Shown here: positions 33,833-41,506 of the stretch, one piece after another
Layout of the letters: every line of letters begins with the position of its first letter
Numbering within the stretch: position 1 is the first letter of the stretch
Origin: Hymenobacter sp. DG25B
GTDB taxonomy: Bacteria; Bacteroidota; Bacteroidia; Cytophagales; Hymenobacteraceae
Length of the DNA: 64,000 nt
Assembly (NCBI RefSeq): GCF_000801315.1
Contig: NZ_CP010054.1
Span: forward strand, 992,001-1,056,000
Reading direction: 5' to 3'
Position numbers and translations under genes: made by a program
The notes under the pieces: generated by a model
The model's input: the letters and a program-made list of their open reading frames with translations, nothing else
What the model was told of the DNA's origin: nothing
Databases searched by the model: none

Positions 33833-33867
33833 AACGGACCCGGCCGCATGTGCAGGCCAGGTCCGTT
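33833..33867 (-). terminator. Terminator of sodA
   Basis: AACGGACC and GGTCCGTT (33833-33840 and 33860-33867) enclose an inner GGCC/GGCC pair. On the minus strand a T-rich stretch follows. The rest of the 301-base gap 33600-33900 is AT-rich and shows no gene. Confidence 0.75.
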
Positions 33868-33900
33868 CACTAATCCGTGGAAATTATCCGCCGCGGCGGA

Positions 33901-34509
33901 TTAGCCTGCCTCAGCGAAGCGGCGGTTTACTTCATCCCAGTTAATGAGATTGTAGAAGGCAGAAATATAGTCGGGCCGACGGTTCTGGTAGTGCAGGTAG
34001 TAGGCGTGCTCCCACACGTCCAGGCCCAGTACCGGAATGCCTTTGCAGCCGGTATCGGGCATCAGCGGGTTGTCTTGGTTGGGAGTGGAGCAGATTTGCA
34101 CCGAGCCATCGGGCTGCTTGCACAGCCACGCCCAGCCGGAGCCGAAGCGGCCCACCGCGGCTTTGGTGAATTCTTCCTTGAACTTCTCGTAGCTGCCAAA
34201 AGCCGAGGTAATGGCCTGGGCAATAGTGCCGGTAGGCTCACCGCCGCCGTTGGGGCTCATAATAGTCCAGAACAGGGAGTGGTTCCAGTGGCCACCGCCG
34301 TTGTTGCGCACGGCTACCGGAGCGGCCGCAATGTTGTGCATCAGTTCTTCCAGCGAGTGGTTTTCCAGCTCGGTGCCGGCAATGGCGTTATTGAGATTGG
34401 TCACATAGGCCTGATGGTGCTTGGTATGGTGGATTTCCATGGTCCGGGCATCAATGTGCGGCTCAAGGGCATCGTAGGCGTAGGGCAGCTGGGGCAGTTC
34501 GAAAGCCAT
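33901..34509 (-). CDS. sodA: Superoxide dismutase, Mn/Fe family
   Basis: A 202-residue enzyme. The four metal ligands are His in '[11 protein letters not shown]', His in 'NHSLFW', and Asp/His in '[13 protein letters not shown]'. '[11 protein letters not shown]' and 'GSGWAWL' are typical of the manganese or cambialistic branch, but the metal cannot be settled from sequence. It converts superoxide to oxygen and hydrogen peroxide. No signal peptide, so cytoplasmic. The C-terminal '[17 protein letters not shown]' is normal. Monocistronic with its own terminator. Confidence 0.95.
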   Translation of the reverse strand: MAFELPQLPYAYDALEPHIDARTMEIHHTKHHQAYVTNLNNAIAGTELENHSLEELMHNIAAAPVAVRNNGGGHWNHSLFWTIMSPNGGGEPTGTIAQAITSAFGSYEKFKEEFTKAAVGRFGSGWAWLCKQPDGSVQICSTPNQDNPLMPDTGCKGIPVLGLDVWEHAYYLHYQNRRPDYISAFYNLINWDEVNRRFAEAG

Positions 34510-34609
34510 AGGGTAAGGAGTTTTAGTGAAGGATGGAGGGAATTAACTACTAACCGCCACCGGGCCCTTAGGGTTACGCTGGGCGGGCAGCGGCCGTGCC
34601 AAAAGTAGA

Positions 34610-35056
34610 TTATTTACGCTTGCGGGCGAAAAACTCCTGCATCAGGGCGGCACACTCCTGGGCCATAATGCCGCTGACCAGCTCCGTGCGCGGGTGCAGC
34701 AGGTTACCATGCCGCCGGAAGCCGCGCTTATCCTCGGGGGCGCCGTATACCACGCGCTTTACCTGAGCCCAGAAGCTGGCCCCGGCGCACATCACGCAGG
34801 GCTCCACGGTTACATATAAAGTGCAGTCAGAAAGGTATTTGTTGCCTACGTGGTTAGCGGCGGCCGTGAGGGCCAGCATTTCGGCGTGGGCCGTTACGTC
34901 GCGCAGCTTTTCCGTCTGGTTGTACGCGCGGGCAATAATCTGCCGGTCCATCACCACCACGGCTCCAATCGGAATTTCCTCCTCCGCCAGGGCATACTGC
35001 GCCTGCTTCAAAGCTTCCCGCATGTACTGCTCGTCGGAATAAAGGGAAAGGGTCAC
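34610..35056 (-). CDS. tadA: tRNA-specific adenosine deaminase TadA
   Basis: A 148-residue zinc deaminase. 'VTAHAEMLAL' supplies the His ligand and catalytic Glu and 'TVEPCVMCAGAS' the two Cys ligands. It converts A34 to inosine in tRNA-Arg. GTG at 35056 (VTLSLYSDEQYMREAL) is chosen because the sequence upstream contains a cluster of DnaA-box 9-mers rather than coding sequence; a longer ATG start at 35116 would run through them. The alternative, a guanine deaminase-like relative, is less likely given the length and PCVMC motif. Confidence 0.9.
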   Translation of the reverse strand: MTLSLYSDEQYMREALKQAQYALAEEEIPIGAVVVMDRQIIARAYNQTEKLRDVTAHAEMLALTAAANHVGNKYLSDCTLYVTVEPCVMCAGASFWAQVKRVVYGAPEDKRGFRRHGNLLHPRTELVSGIMAQECAALMQEFFARKRK

Positions 35057-35066
35057 GAAAAAAGAA

Positions 35067-35096
35067 TGTGGATAAGTATTGTGGATATGTGGATAA
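35067..35096. other. Cluster of three DnaA-box 9-mers
   Basis: TGTGGATAA (the complement of the consensus TTATCCACA) occurs at 35067-35075 and 35088-35096, with TGTGGATAT at 35080-35088. All three are in the same orientation and are spaced 13 and 8 bases apart. An AT-rich stretch follows (35097-35130) and a weaker TTATCCAAC on the other strand at 35139-35147. This is more than chance would normally supply in 30 bases. Whether it is a replication origin, a DnaA-titration site or a DnaA-regulated promoter for tadA is open. Confidence 0.6.
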
Positions 35097-35159
35097 TTAA
35101 CAGAATAAATTTTCACAAATCAGGAAAACATCTGCTGCTTATCCAACATCAATCATCAG

Positions 35160-35723
35160 CTATTTCATGGAAATGCTCTGCATAATGGCTTGCGCCGTGG
35201 GCTGCCATTTGGGCTGATCATCGGCCGGGGCCGTGAAGGTGAAGACCGTCAGCTGGTCGCCGTCGATGGCATACTGCACCATTTGGTAGCGCCGGATGGG
35301 GGCCAGGTTGCCGTTGCGGCGCGTGTCGGCGAGGGTGGACACGAATTCCAGCACCACAAAATCACGCTTGTTAATAGTGCGGATATCCTCGGCCAGAAAC
35401 TCCACCTTGGTGTACATATTCTGAATGCTGGCCTTGTAGATTTTCAGCAGCAGGCCGTAGTCTTGGCTGGTGAAGGGCGTCTGCTTTTGAGCCACGCTCA
35501 GATCGGTACGGCCGCTGGGGTCGCTGAACACGGCCAGGGGCTTGCGCGGGGCCGGAAACTTGGCGGCAATGCCTTCATCGGGCAGCGGAATAAAGCCCAC
35601 GGGCACGCCCAGGCTGATGCGGTTGTTTACTGAGGTTTTCTTGAGCTTAGGACGCGGGCCGGCTACAGCGGTCAGCGCCAGCAAAAAAACCAGGAACAGA
35701 GACGAAAAAAGGCGAATTTTCAT
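35160..35723 (-). CDS. Secreted protein of unknown function
   Basis: A 187-residue protein with a signal peptide (residues 1-21, hydrophobic core 'LFSSLFLVFLLALTAVAG'). The mature part has 'ISLGVPVGFIPLPDEGIAAKFP' near the start and 'YAIDGDQLTVFTFTAPADDQPKWQPTAQAIMQSI' at the end, a pattern seen in PsbP/DUF1795-like single-domain proteins. I cannot name the family. It is transcribed in the same direction as tadA and is 104 bases upstream of its start, across the DnaA-box cluster. Confidence 0.7.
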   Translation of the reverse strand: MKIRLFSSLFLVFLLALTAVAGPRPKLKKTSVNNRISLGVPVGFIPLPDEGIAAKFPAPRKPLAVFSDPSGRTDLSVAQKQTPFTSQDYGLLLKIYKASIQNMYTKVEFLAEDIRTINKRDFVVLEFVSTLADTRRNGNLAPIRRYQMVQYAIDGDQLTVFTFTAPADDQPKWQPTAQAIMQSISMK

Positions 35724-35825
35724 GAGGCAGAAGAAAGGAAGAGGCCGGGCGGCTAAGCGCTTTGGCGCTGCAATCTGAGAGAAAAACGGGAAAAACAGGC
35801 GCTGGCGTGCGCCCTTCTAAAGAAA

Positions 35826-35856
35826 AGCCTCCGCAACCAGGCTGGCTGCGGAGGCT
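35826..35856 (-). terminator. Terminator of the small sorting-domain-like protein gene
   Basis: AGCCTCCGCA and TGCGGAGGCT form a 10-bp stem around an 11-base loop. On the minus strand the sequence TTTTCTTT follows. Confidence 0.8.
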
Positions 35857-35879
35857 GAAAAATCGGTAGTAGAAGCCGG

Positions 35880-36347
35880 TTAGCGGCGGTGCTTTTTCTT
35901 TTTGGTATTGCTGGAGCTGGCCACCGTGGGGTATTTAATGCGCACCTTCTTCCAGTACACATAGTTGCCGGTTTTGGCCTCTACCAGGTAGGTGCCGGCC
36001 GGAATGCGGCCCAGGTCTACGGGCTGGCCGGTGTTGTTGGCGGGGTCCAGCGGGGTAGTGTAAATCGGCTCGTTTTTGTAGTTGGTCATCACCAGCGTGC
36101 CAGGCACCGTGAACTGCTGCGTAAAGCTGAGCAGAATGGTATTGGTGCCCGCGTTGGGGTACACATCAATGCCGGAGAGGGTTTCTACCCGCCGAATTGG
36201 CCCGCTGAGCACCACGGAATCATTGCCGGAGCTCTTCGATTTCACGGAAGCATCTTCGTCCTTGGCCTTGGTTTTAATTTTAGTCTGGGCCTGCGCGGCA
36301 GAGAAGCTAAGAGCGGTAGCGAGAGCAAGAAGTGCGAAACGTTTCAT
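35880..36347 (-). CDS. Small secreted protein resembling an isolated T9SS sorting domain with a basic tail
   Basis: A 155-residue protein: signal peptide (1-20, ends AAQA), a Lys/Asp/Ser-rich low-complexity stretch (about 22-45), then 'LSGIDVYPNAGTNTILLSF' and 'LDLGRIPAGTYLVEAKTGN...KKVRIKYP' type sequence. The latter has the strand order of a Por-secretion C-terminal domain (VYPNP..., ...GxYxV...KKxxx), although the usual PNP is PNA here. It ends in a poly-basic tail (KKKKHRR). A protein that is almost only such a domain is unusual; it may be a decoy, a periplasmic partner or a degenerate cargo. Function unknown. Confidence 0.7.
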   Translation of the reverse strand: MKRFALLALATALSFSAAQAQTKIKTKAKDEDASVKSKSSGNDSVVLSGPIRRVETLSGIDVYPNAGTNTILLSFTQQFTVPGTLVMTNYKNEPIYTTPLDPANNTGQPVDLGRIPAGTYLVEAKTGNYVYWKKVRIKYPTVASSSNTKKKKHRR

Positions 36348-36486
36348 AGTAAGTAGAGAAGGCTAAGGAAGCGGGCAACCGCCCGTACATAGGTCTTTGC
36401 AGAAGTCGGGCCAAACTTGAAAAAAGCCCCCTGGAAGGATATACGCTAATATTTAGGCTAAGTATAGTAAAGCGTGCTTACAACAG

Positions 36487-36516
36487 GAAAGCCCAGTCCG
36501 TAACGACTGGGCTTTC
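36487..36516 (-). terminator. Terminator after the ABC permease/M1 peptidase gene
   Basis: GAAAGCCCAGTC and GACTGGGCTTTC form a 12-bp stem with a 6-base loop, just after the stop of the minus-strand gene. T residues follow on both sides. Confidence 0.75.
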
Positions 36517-36537
36517 TTACAGGTTCACATTTTGGGT

Positions 36538-39500
36538 TTATACCTTTTTCTCGGTGGGCGCTTTCACGTTGTCATCGGGGTTGCGGTCTACCAGCTTATT
36601 AAAGGGGTCGATGCCCACGCGCTCCGGTTTCTGGGGCACGGTGAACTCCAAACGGTTGCGACCGGGCTTGAGGCGCTGTTTTTGCACCATGAGGGGTACA
36701 TCCAGCCACTTGCCCTTCACTTTTTTGCGGCCCAGCACACCCACATCAATCAGGTCACGAGACTTCAGGTCGGCCGTTTCATTGCCCAGGGAGTCGGCGT
36801 AGAGCTTTTTGGTATCTACGGTGAACTGTACGCGGTACTGGCCGTTGGGCAGCTGGCGGTACGTGGCCGAGTCTACCTTGTTCTCATAAAGCGTGATGCG
36901 CTCAAACAGGTCCGTGACCAGGTATTGCAACGAATCGGGCGTGTGCTTGCGCAGGTAGCCCACAAACTCTACGGAGTTGGTGAATGGGGCGCGCTGGTAG
37001 GCCACTTTGTCGCGGTACTCCTTAATAGCCGCATTCACGGCGGCTTCGCCCACATAATCCTGCAGGGCATACATTACCAGGGAGCCTTTGCGGTAGTGGA
37101 TGTAGGGCTGGTTTTCTACCAGGTACAGGGGCACTTCCTTCTTGCGCTCCGTGGTGCGGCCCGTGAGGTAGGAGTTCAGCTCAAAGCGCAGAAACTTCTT
37201 CATTTTCTCCTCGCCGTACAGGTGCTTCATCACCATGAGGGCGCCATACTGGCTCAGGGTTTCCGACATGAGCGTGCCGCCCTGCACGTTGCCGCCAATA
37301 ATCTGGTGGGCAAACCACTGGTGGGCCACCTCGTGCGCCGTTATATAGAGCGGGTAGTCAATGTCCTTGGGGTCGGTGGAGTCTACCTCGGCAATGAAGC
37401 CAATGCTCTCGGAGAAGGGAATAGTGTTGGGGAAGCTCTGGGCGAAAGAGCTGTAGCCGGGAAATTCCAGAATACGTACCTGCCGGTGCTGATAGGGGCC
37501 AAAGTGCGCGGTGTAGTACTCCAGGCCCTTTTTCACGCCCGTAGCCATGCGCTTCAGGTTATACTCGTGGCCCGGCTGGTAGTAGATTTCAATGGGAATA
37601 TTCTGCCACTGGTCTTTGTACACGGCGTAGCGCGCCGAGAGGAAGGAGTAGAAGTTGAGAATGGGCGCATCCATTTTGTAGTGGAAATAGCGGCGGCCAT
37701 CTTTCGTCCATTCCTTCTGCAGGTAGCCCGGGGCAATGGCAATCTGGTCGGGGGTGGTGCTCACGGTGGCTTCGAATCGAATCCAGTCCCCGTCGTTGCC
37801 GATGTAGGTGTTCATGCGCGCCAGCGAGTCGTTTACCCCGGCCATGCGGGCCTTGGGTTGCAGTCCCTGCTCCTTGCGGGTATCATCGGAGCTCAGCTCC
37901 ACGGCTTCCTGATAGCCAATGTGCGGTAGCATCTGGGAGTTATTCACGAAGGTGCCATTGTACACTACGCTGGTGCTGAGCTCCTCGTTCTTGAACCCCG
38001 GGTTGGTGTAGCTTAGGTCGAAGTTGAGCTGCACGGAGTCGCCGGGCTGCAGGGCCTGGGCCAGGCGCACAATGCGGTAGTCCACGTCGCCAATCTGGTC
38101 GTGCAGCACTTCCTTGCCCGCGCGGCCAAGGGCCAGCTGTTTTACCTGGGCGTCGGCGTTGCTGACGAGGTGCACCGAGTCGATGGGCTGGCCGGAGCGG
38201 TTCAGCAGCCAGTAGGAGCCCCGGAAGCGGATGTCACGCTCCTGCGGGTATAAATCGGCCTGAATATTAACCGCCACAATGCGCGGCTGGGGGCGGCTTG
38301 CAAAGCGCTTGTACGTTTTCTCGTAGCGGGCCGAGAGCTCCTCCTGTTGCTTAGACGTGCGGTAGGTATTAAGCACGTTGGTATTGTAGAAAATGTAAGC
38401 GCCCAGGCCCGCAAAGGCCAGGAATGCCACGCCCGCTACCACGCGCAGGGCCGGCGAGAAGTTGGCGCGCACCTGCTGCCAGCGCCACGAGAAGCGGGTT
38501 TCGGTGCCACGGGGCCAGAGCAGGGAGCTGGCCAGGGCCAGCAGCACGGCAAACATGGCCCAGTACACTTTAAACGTGAGGAAGGGCAGCACAAAATGCC
38601 CATAGCCGTTCATGGCTGAATAGGGCGTGCCCGGGGCGGAGTTAAACGTATACAGGTTATGCTCCAGCCCCAGCGTGCTCTGGAACAGGCTGAAGGCATA
38701 ATAGAGTATCATAATGAAGTGCCCCAGGTACTTGTTGTTGGCCAGCACCTGCACCAGCATAGCCAGCACGCACAGCATCAGCATGCCAACCAGCCGGAAG
38801 CCGAACAGCTCTTTCAGGTACACATCCAGCTCGTAGTTGAAATAGCCTTTAAAGGTCTGCAGCAGCAGGCCGCACACCATGACCACGGCCAGCAGCACCA
38901 CCTGAATGAGCATGAGGGCGCCCAGTTTAGCCACAAACGGCACCCAGCTGGGCATGGGCATGGCATCGTAAATCTGGTGCACGTTGGAATCCCGCTCACG
39001 CCACACCAGCTCGCCGGCGTAGAAAGTAATAATGATGAGTTGAAACAGGGCAAACGTGCCGGCCAGCAGCTGCACCACCACGGGCGTAACCGGGAAGGTA
39101 TTGGTGCCATACATTTTGCCCACCTGCATGCCCGATATCAGCAGAAACAGCACGCCAGCGCCCACAATGCCCATAAAGTACACGCTGCGGATGGTGCTGA
39201 AGAACTCCAGTCGCACCAGGCGGCCCAGCTGCGCCCAGGCTAGGCCGGGCGTGAACTGAGGCTGTATTTGGGGCAGCGTGAGCTGCGTAGGCCGGGCGGC
39301 CACACCCAGGGCTTCGCCCGCTTTGGGACGGGGGCCGGAGTCGGCTTTGTTGGCGAAGGAAAAGCGGAAGAAAACGTAGCAGGCCACCAGCGTCAGTACG
39401 CCCACGCTCATCCAGAGCAGCCGGTTTTGCAGGAGGTAAGTGCTCCAGGGCAGCAGCAGGGTGTTGCGCTCGGCCACCGTCCAGTAGCGCTGGGTCAGGT

Positions 39501-40167
39501 CGATGGCGGCACCGCCCAGGGGGTCGAGGAGGCTGCGCAGGGTTTCATTGTCCATATCCTGCTGCAGGCTGCCGCTGATGGAATACAACACCAGAAACAG
39601 CACGCCACCCAGGTAAATAGCCAGCGCCGAGCGGGTAAGCGTAGCGGCCGTGAAGAAGATGGCGCCCGTCAGAAACAGGTTGGGAATCACAATCTGCAGG
39701 TAAGGATATAGGTAGGCCGCCAGCATATTGGGACCCAGCTTATCAGCCAGCATGGTAGGCCAGTAGGTAGCCAGCCAGGTGCCCAATGCCCCACCCAGAA
39801 ATATGGCCACCGTTACGATAAACGAGCCCAGAAAGCGCCCGCCCAGGTAGCCGGCCTTGCTGATGGGCGCCGTGTAGTACAGGGAGTGGGTGCGGTGGTC
39901 GAAGTCCCGGTACACCGGGGTACCCATCATGGAGGAGGTGATGAACACGCCAAACAGGCTGAGCACCGTGAGAATGGTGTTTACCTGGTAAGCGGAGTTG
40001 GCCAGCACTTTGCCGCCCGCACCGCCAATGGTCACATTAGCCCCAAACACGCCGCCCACCGCCAGCATGAATAGGAAGCCCATCAGGGCCATCAGAAAAA
40101 AGTAGATATAGGTTGCCGGCCGTTTCAGGCGGTAACGGATTTCAAACAGGAAGATTTCCAGGAACAT
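36538..40167 (-). CDS. ABC-2 permease fused to M1 family metallopeptidase
   Basis: A 1209-residue fusion protein. Residues about 1-620 hold two ABC-2-type permease units with about twelve membrane helices ('LFEIRYRLKRPATYIYFFLMALMG' opens the first, 'LEFFSTIRSVYFMGIVG' the second). A last helix at about 605-625 leads into a periplasmic M1 domain: N-terminal beta sheets ('ADLYPQERDIRFRGSYWLLN'), 'HEVAHQWFAHQ' (zinc histidines and catalytic Glu) and 'SETLSQYGAL' (third zinc ligand Glu). The usual GAMEN motif is replaced by 'SFPNTIPFSESIGF', so aminopeptidase specificity is uncertain. The ATPase subunit is the next gene. Confidence 0.9.
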   Translation of the reverse strand: MFLEIFLFEIRYRLKRPATYIYFFLMALMGFLFMLAVGGVFGANVTIGGAGGKVLANSAYQVNTILTVLSLFGVFITSSMMGTPVYRDFDHRTHSLYYTAPISKAGYLGGRFLGSFIVTVAIFLGGALGTWLATYWPTMLADKLGPNMLAAYLYPYLQIVIPNLFLTGAIFFTAATLTRSALAIYLGGVLFLVLYSISGSLQQDMDNETLRSLLDPLGGAAIDLTQRYWTVAERNTLLLPWSTYLLQNRLLWMSVGVLTLVACYVFFRFSFANKADSGPRPKAGEALGVAARPTQLTLPQIQPQFTPGLAWAQLGRLVRLEFFSTIRSVYFMGIVGAGVLFLLISGMQVGKMYGTNTFPVTPVVVQLLAGTFALFQLIIITFYAGELVWRERDSNVHQIYDAMPMPSWVPFVAKLGALMLIQVVLLAVVMVCGLLLQTFKGYFNYELDVYLKELFGFRLVGMLMLCVLAMLVQVLANNKYLGHFIMILYYAFSLFQSTLGLEHNLYTFNSAPGTPYSAMNGYGHFVLPFLTFKVYWAMFAVLLALASSLLWPRGTETRFSWRWQQVRANFSPALRVVAGVAFLAFAGLGAYIFYNTNVLNTYRTSKQQEELSARYEKTYKRFASRPQPRIVAVNIQADLYPQERDIRFRGSYWLLNRSGQPIDSVHLVSNADAQVKQLALGRAGKEVLHDQIGDVDYRIVRLAQALQPGDSVQLNFDLSYTNPGFKNEELSTSVVYNGTFVNNSQMLPHIGYQEAVELSSDDTRKEQGLQPKARMAGVNDSLARMNTYIGNDGDWIRFEATVSTTPDQIAIAPGYLQKEWTKDGRRYFHYKMDAPILNFYSFLSARYAVYKDQWQNIPIEIYYQPGHEYNLKRMATGVKKGLEYYTAHFGPYQHRQVRILEFPGYSSFAQSFPNTIPFSESIGFIAEVDSTDPKDIDYPLYITAHEVAHQWFAHQIIGGNVQGGTLMSETLSQYGALMVMKHLYGEEKMKKFLRFELNSYLTGRTTERKKEVPLYLVENQPYIHYRKGSLVMYALQDYVGEAAVNAAIKEYRDKVAYQRAPFTNSVEFVGYLRKHTPDSLQYLVTDLFERITLYENKVDSATYRQLPNGQYRVQFTVDTKKLYADSLGNETADLKSRDLIDVGVLGRKKVKGKWLDVPLMVQKQRLKPGRNRLEFTVPQKPERVGIDPFNKLVDRNPDDNVKAPTEKKV

Positions 40168-40186
40168 GGGTTGGAGTATTCAGGGT

Positions 40187-40276
40187 CATGCAGAGGCGAA
40201 GCCGAAGGATCTCGCGTGCTGATGTTGCCAAACTATTTACCACACTAGCGAGATGCTTCGGCTCCGCCTCTGCATG
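40187..40276. repeat. Intergenic inverted repeat, CATGCAGAGGCGAAGCC family
   Basis: Left arm 40187-40218 and right arm about 40243-40276 are near-perfect reverse complements, with an AT-rich centre of about 25 bases. The arms begin CATGCAGAGGCGAAGCCGAAG. It fills nearly the whole gap between the permease/peptidase start and the ATPase stop, so the two genes may still be one transcript with this hairpin inside. Confidence 0.85.
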
Positions 40277-40296
40277 CCGGTCTTACTAGTGTCTTT

Positions 40297-41196
40297 TTAG
40301 CCTTTCAGTGCTTCCGAAGCCACGCTTTCGGCCGCGTGAATGCGGGCAAAGTACACGTCTTCCAGGGTGGGCTCTACCGATTCAAAACCGTTGCCGGGCT
40401 GGGCCAGGCTGTGCACGTGAATAATGGTCTGGCCCGCAAACAGACGCGAGGAAATCACCGAAAACTGCTGCTGATAGGCCGTTAGCTCATCCTTGCGGAT
40501 GGTGCGCCGCCAGATCTGGTTGCGCATTTCCTCAATGGCCTGCAGCGGGTCGCCGGTATACAGTACCTGCCCTTTGTTGATGATGGCAAACTGCCGGCAC
40601 AGGTCCGATACATCGGACACAATGTGGGTGCTCAGAATCACAATGCGGTCCTCGCCAATTTCCGCCAGCAGGTTGTGGAAGCGGTTGCGCTCGGTAGGGT
40701 CGAGGCCGGCCGTGGGCTCATCCACAATGATAAGCCGGGGGTTGCCGAGCAGGGCCTGCGCAATGCCGAAACGCTGCTTCATGCCGCCGGAATAGCCGCC
40801 CAGGTTCTTGTTGCGCACATTATAGAGGTTGGTCTGGTGCAGCAGGGCATCTACCACTTGCCGCCGCTCACCTTTATTGCTGATGCCTTTGAGCACGGCA
40901 AAGTGCTCCAGCAGTTCGGCCGCCGTTACTTTGGGGTACACGCCAAACTCCTGGGGCAGATAGCCCAGCACCTGCCGCACTTTCTCGGGCTGCTGCAGTA
41001 CGTCAATATCGCCCAGCTGAATGCTGCCGGCATCGGCCTCCTGCAAGGTGGAAATGGTGCGCATCAACGAGGATTTCCCCGCGCCGTTGGGGCCCAGCAG
41101 GCCAAACATACCCGGCTCAATGCGTAGGGAAACATTGTTGAGGGCCTTAGTGCCGTTGGGGTATGTTTTGGAGAGGTGGTCGATAACCAGTTCCAT
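40297..41196 (-). CDS. ABC transporter ATP-binding protein
   Basis: A 299-residue ATPase. Walker A 'GLLGPNGAGKSSLMR', Q-loop 'LPQEFG', signature 'GGYSGGMKQRFGIAQALL', Walker B 'LIIVDEPTAGLDP' and switch His in 'VILSTHIVSD'. The C-terminal 80 residues are typical of the DrrA/CcmA-like exporter ATPases. It is 129 bases upstream of the permease/M1 fusion on the same strand and is the obvious partner. ATG 41196 (MELVIDHLSKTYPNG) is chosen over the further ATG at 41301, which would add a poor N-terminal tail. Confidence 0.95.
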   Translation of the reverse strand: MELVIDHLSKTYPNGTKALNNVSLRIEPGMFGLLGPNGAGKSSLMRTISTLQEADAGSIQLGDIDVLQQPEKVRQVLGYLPQEFGVYPKVTAAELLEHFAVLKGISNKGERRQVVDALLHQTNLYNVRNKNLGGYSGGMKQRFGIAQALLGNPRLIIVDEPTAGLDPTERNRFHNLLAEIGEDRIVILSTHIVSDVSDLCRQFAIINKGQVLYTGDPLQAIEEMRNQIWRRTIRKDELTAYQQQFSVISSRLFAGQTIIHVHSLAQPGNGFESVEPTLEDVYFARIHAAESVASEALKG

Positions 41197-41459
41197 AGCT
41201 TGGGAAAGTGTTAAGGTTGTGAAGCGGGAGAAGGAGACGAGGAACTGGTAATAGGTTGCAGCCAGTAATGGGCTAGGCTTGTGGGAGTTCCCGACAAACA
41301 TAGGGAATTGTATATGCCTTCGGCGGCTTTTTCTCCGCTATTTCACCTATTTCTTCTCAGAATAACTACAACATCGGCCAGCACAGGGGCGCAGGACCCG
41401 GCGCGGGGTAAAATGTGGCCGCTTGCCAGCCGGGGTGTGGTGCGCCCGCCCCGGTCTTC

Positions 41460-41467
41460 TATCTTTG
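41460..41467 (+). promoter_or_regulatory. Promoter -7 box of aspS
   Basis: TATCTTTG fits TAnnTTTG exactly and lies 40 bases before the aspS ATG at 41507. It is inside the region a longer start at 41423 would need, which supports the downstream start. Confidence 0.55.
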
Positions 41468-41506
41468 CGGCGGGCCGCCGGCTCTTTTCATCTGAATATC
41501 TCTGTT

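Noticed and set aside
35067..35147. Calling the DnaA-box cluster oriC
   Set aside because: Gene orientation does not switch here, no dnaA or other origin-linked gene is near, and whole-chromosome skew cannot be computed from the window.
36532..37929. A 465-codon plus-strand frame opposite the M1 peptidase domain
   Set aside because: It lies wholly inside the conserved permease/peptidase gene on the other strand and has no recognisable motif, promoter or start context.
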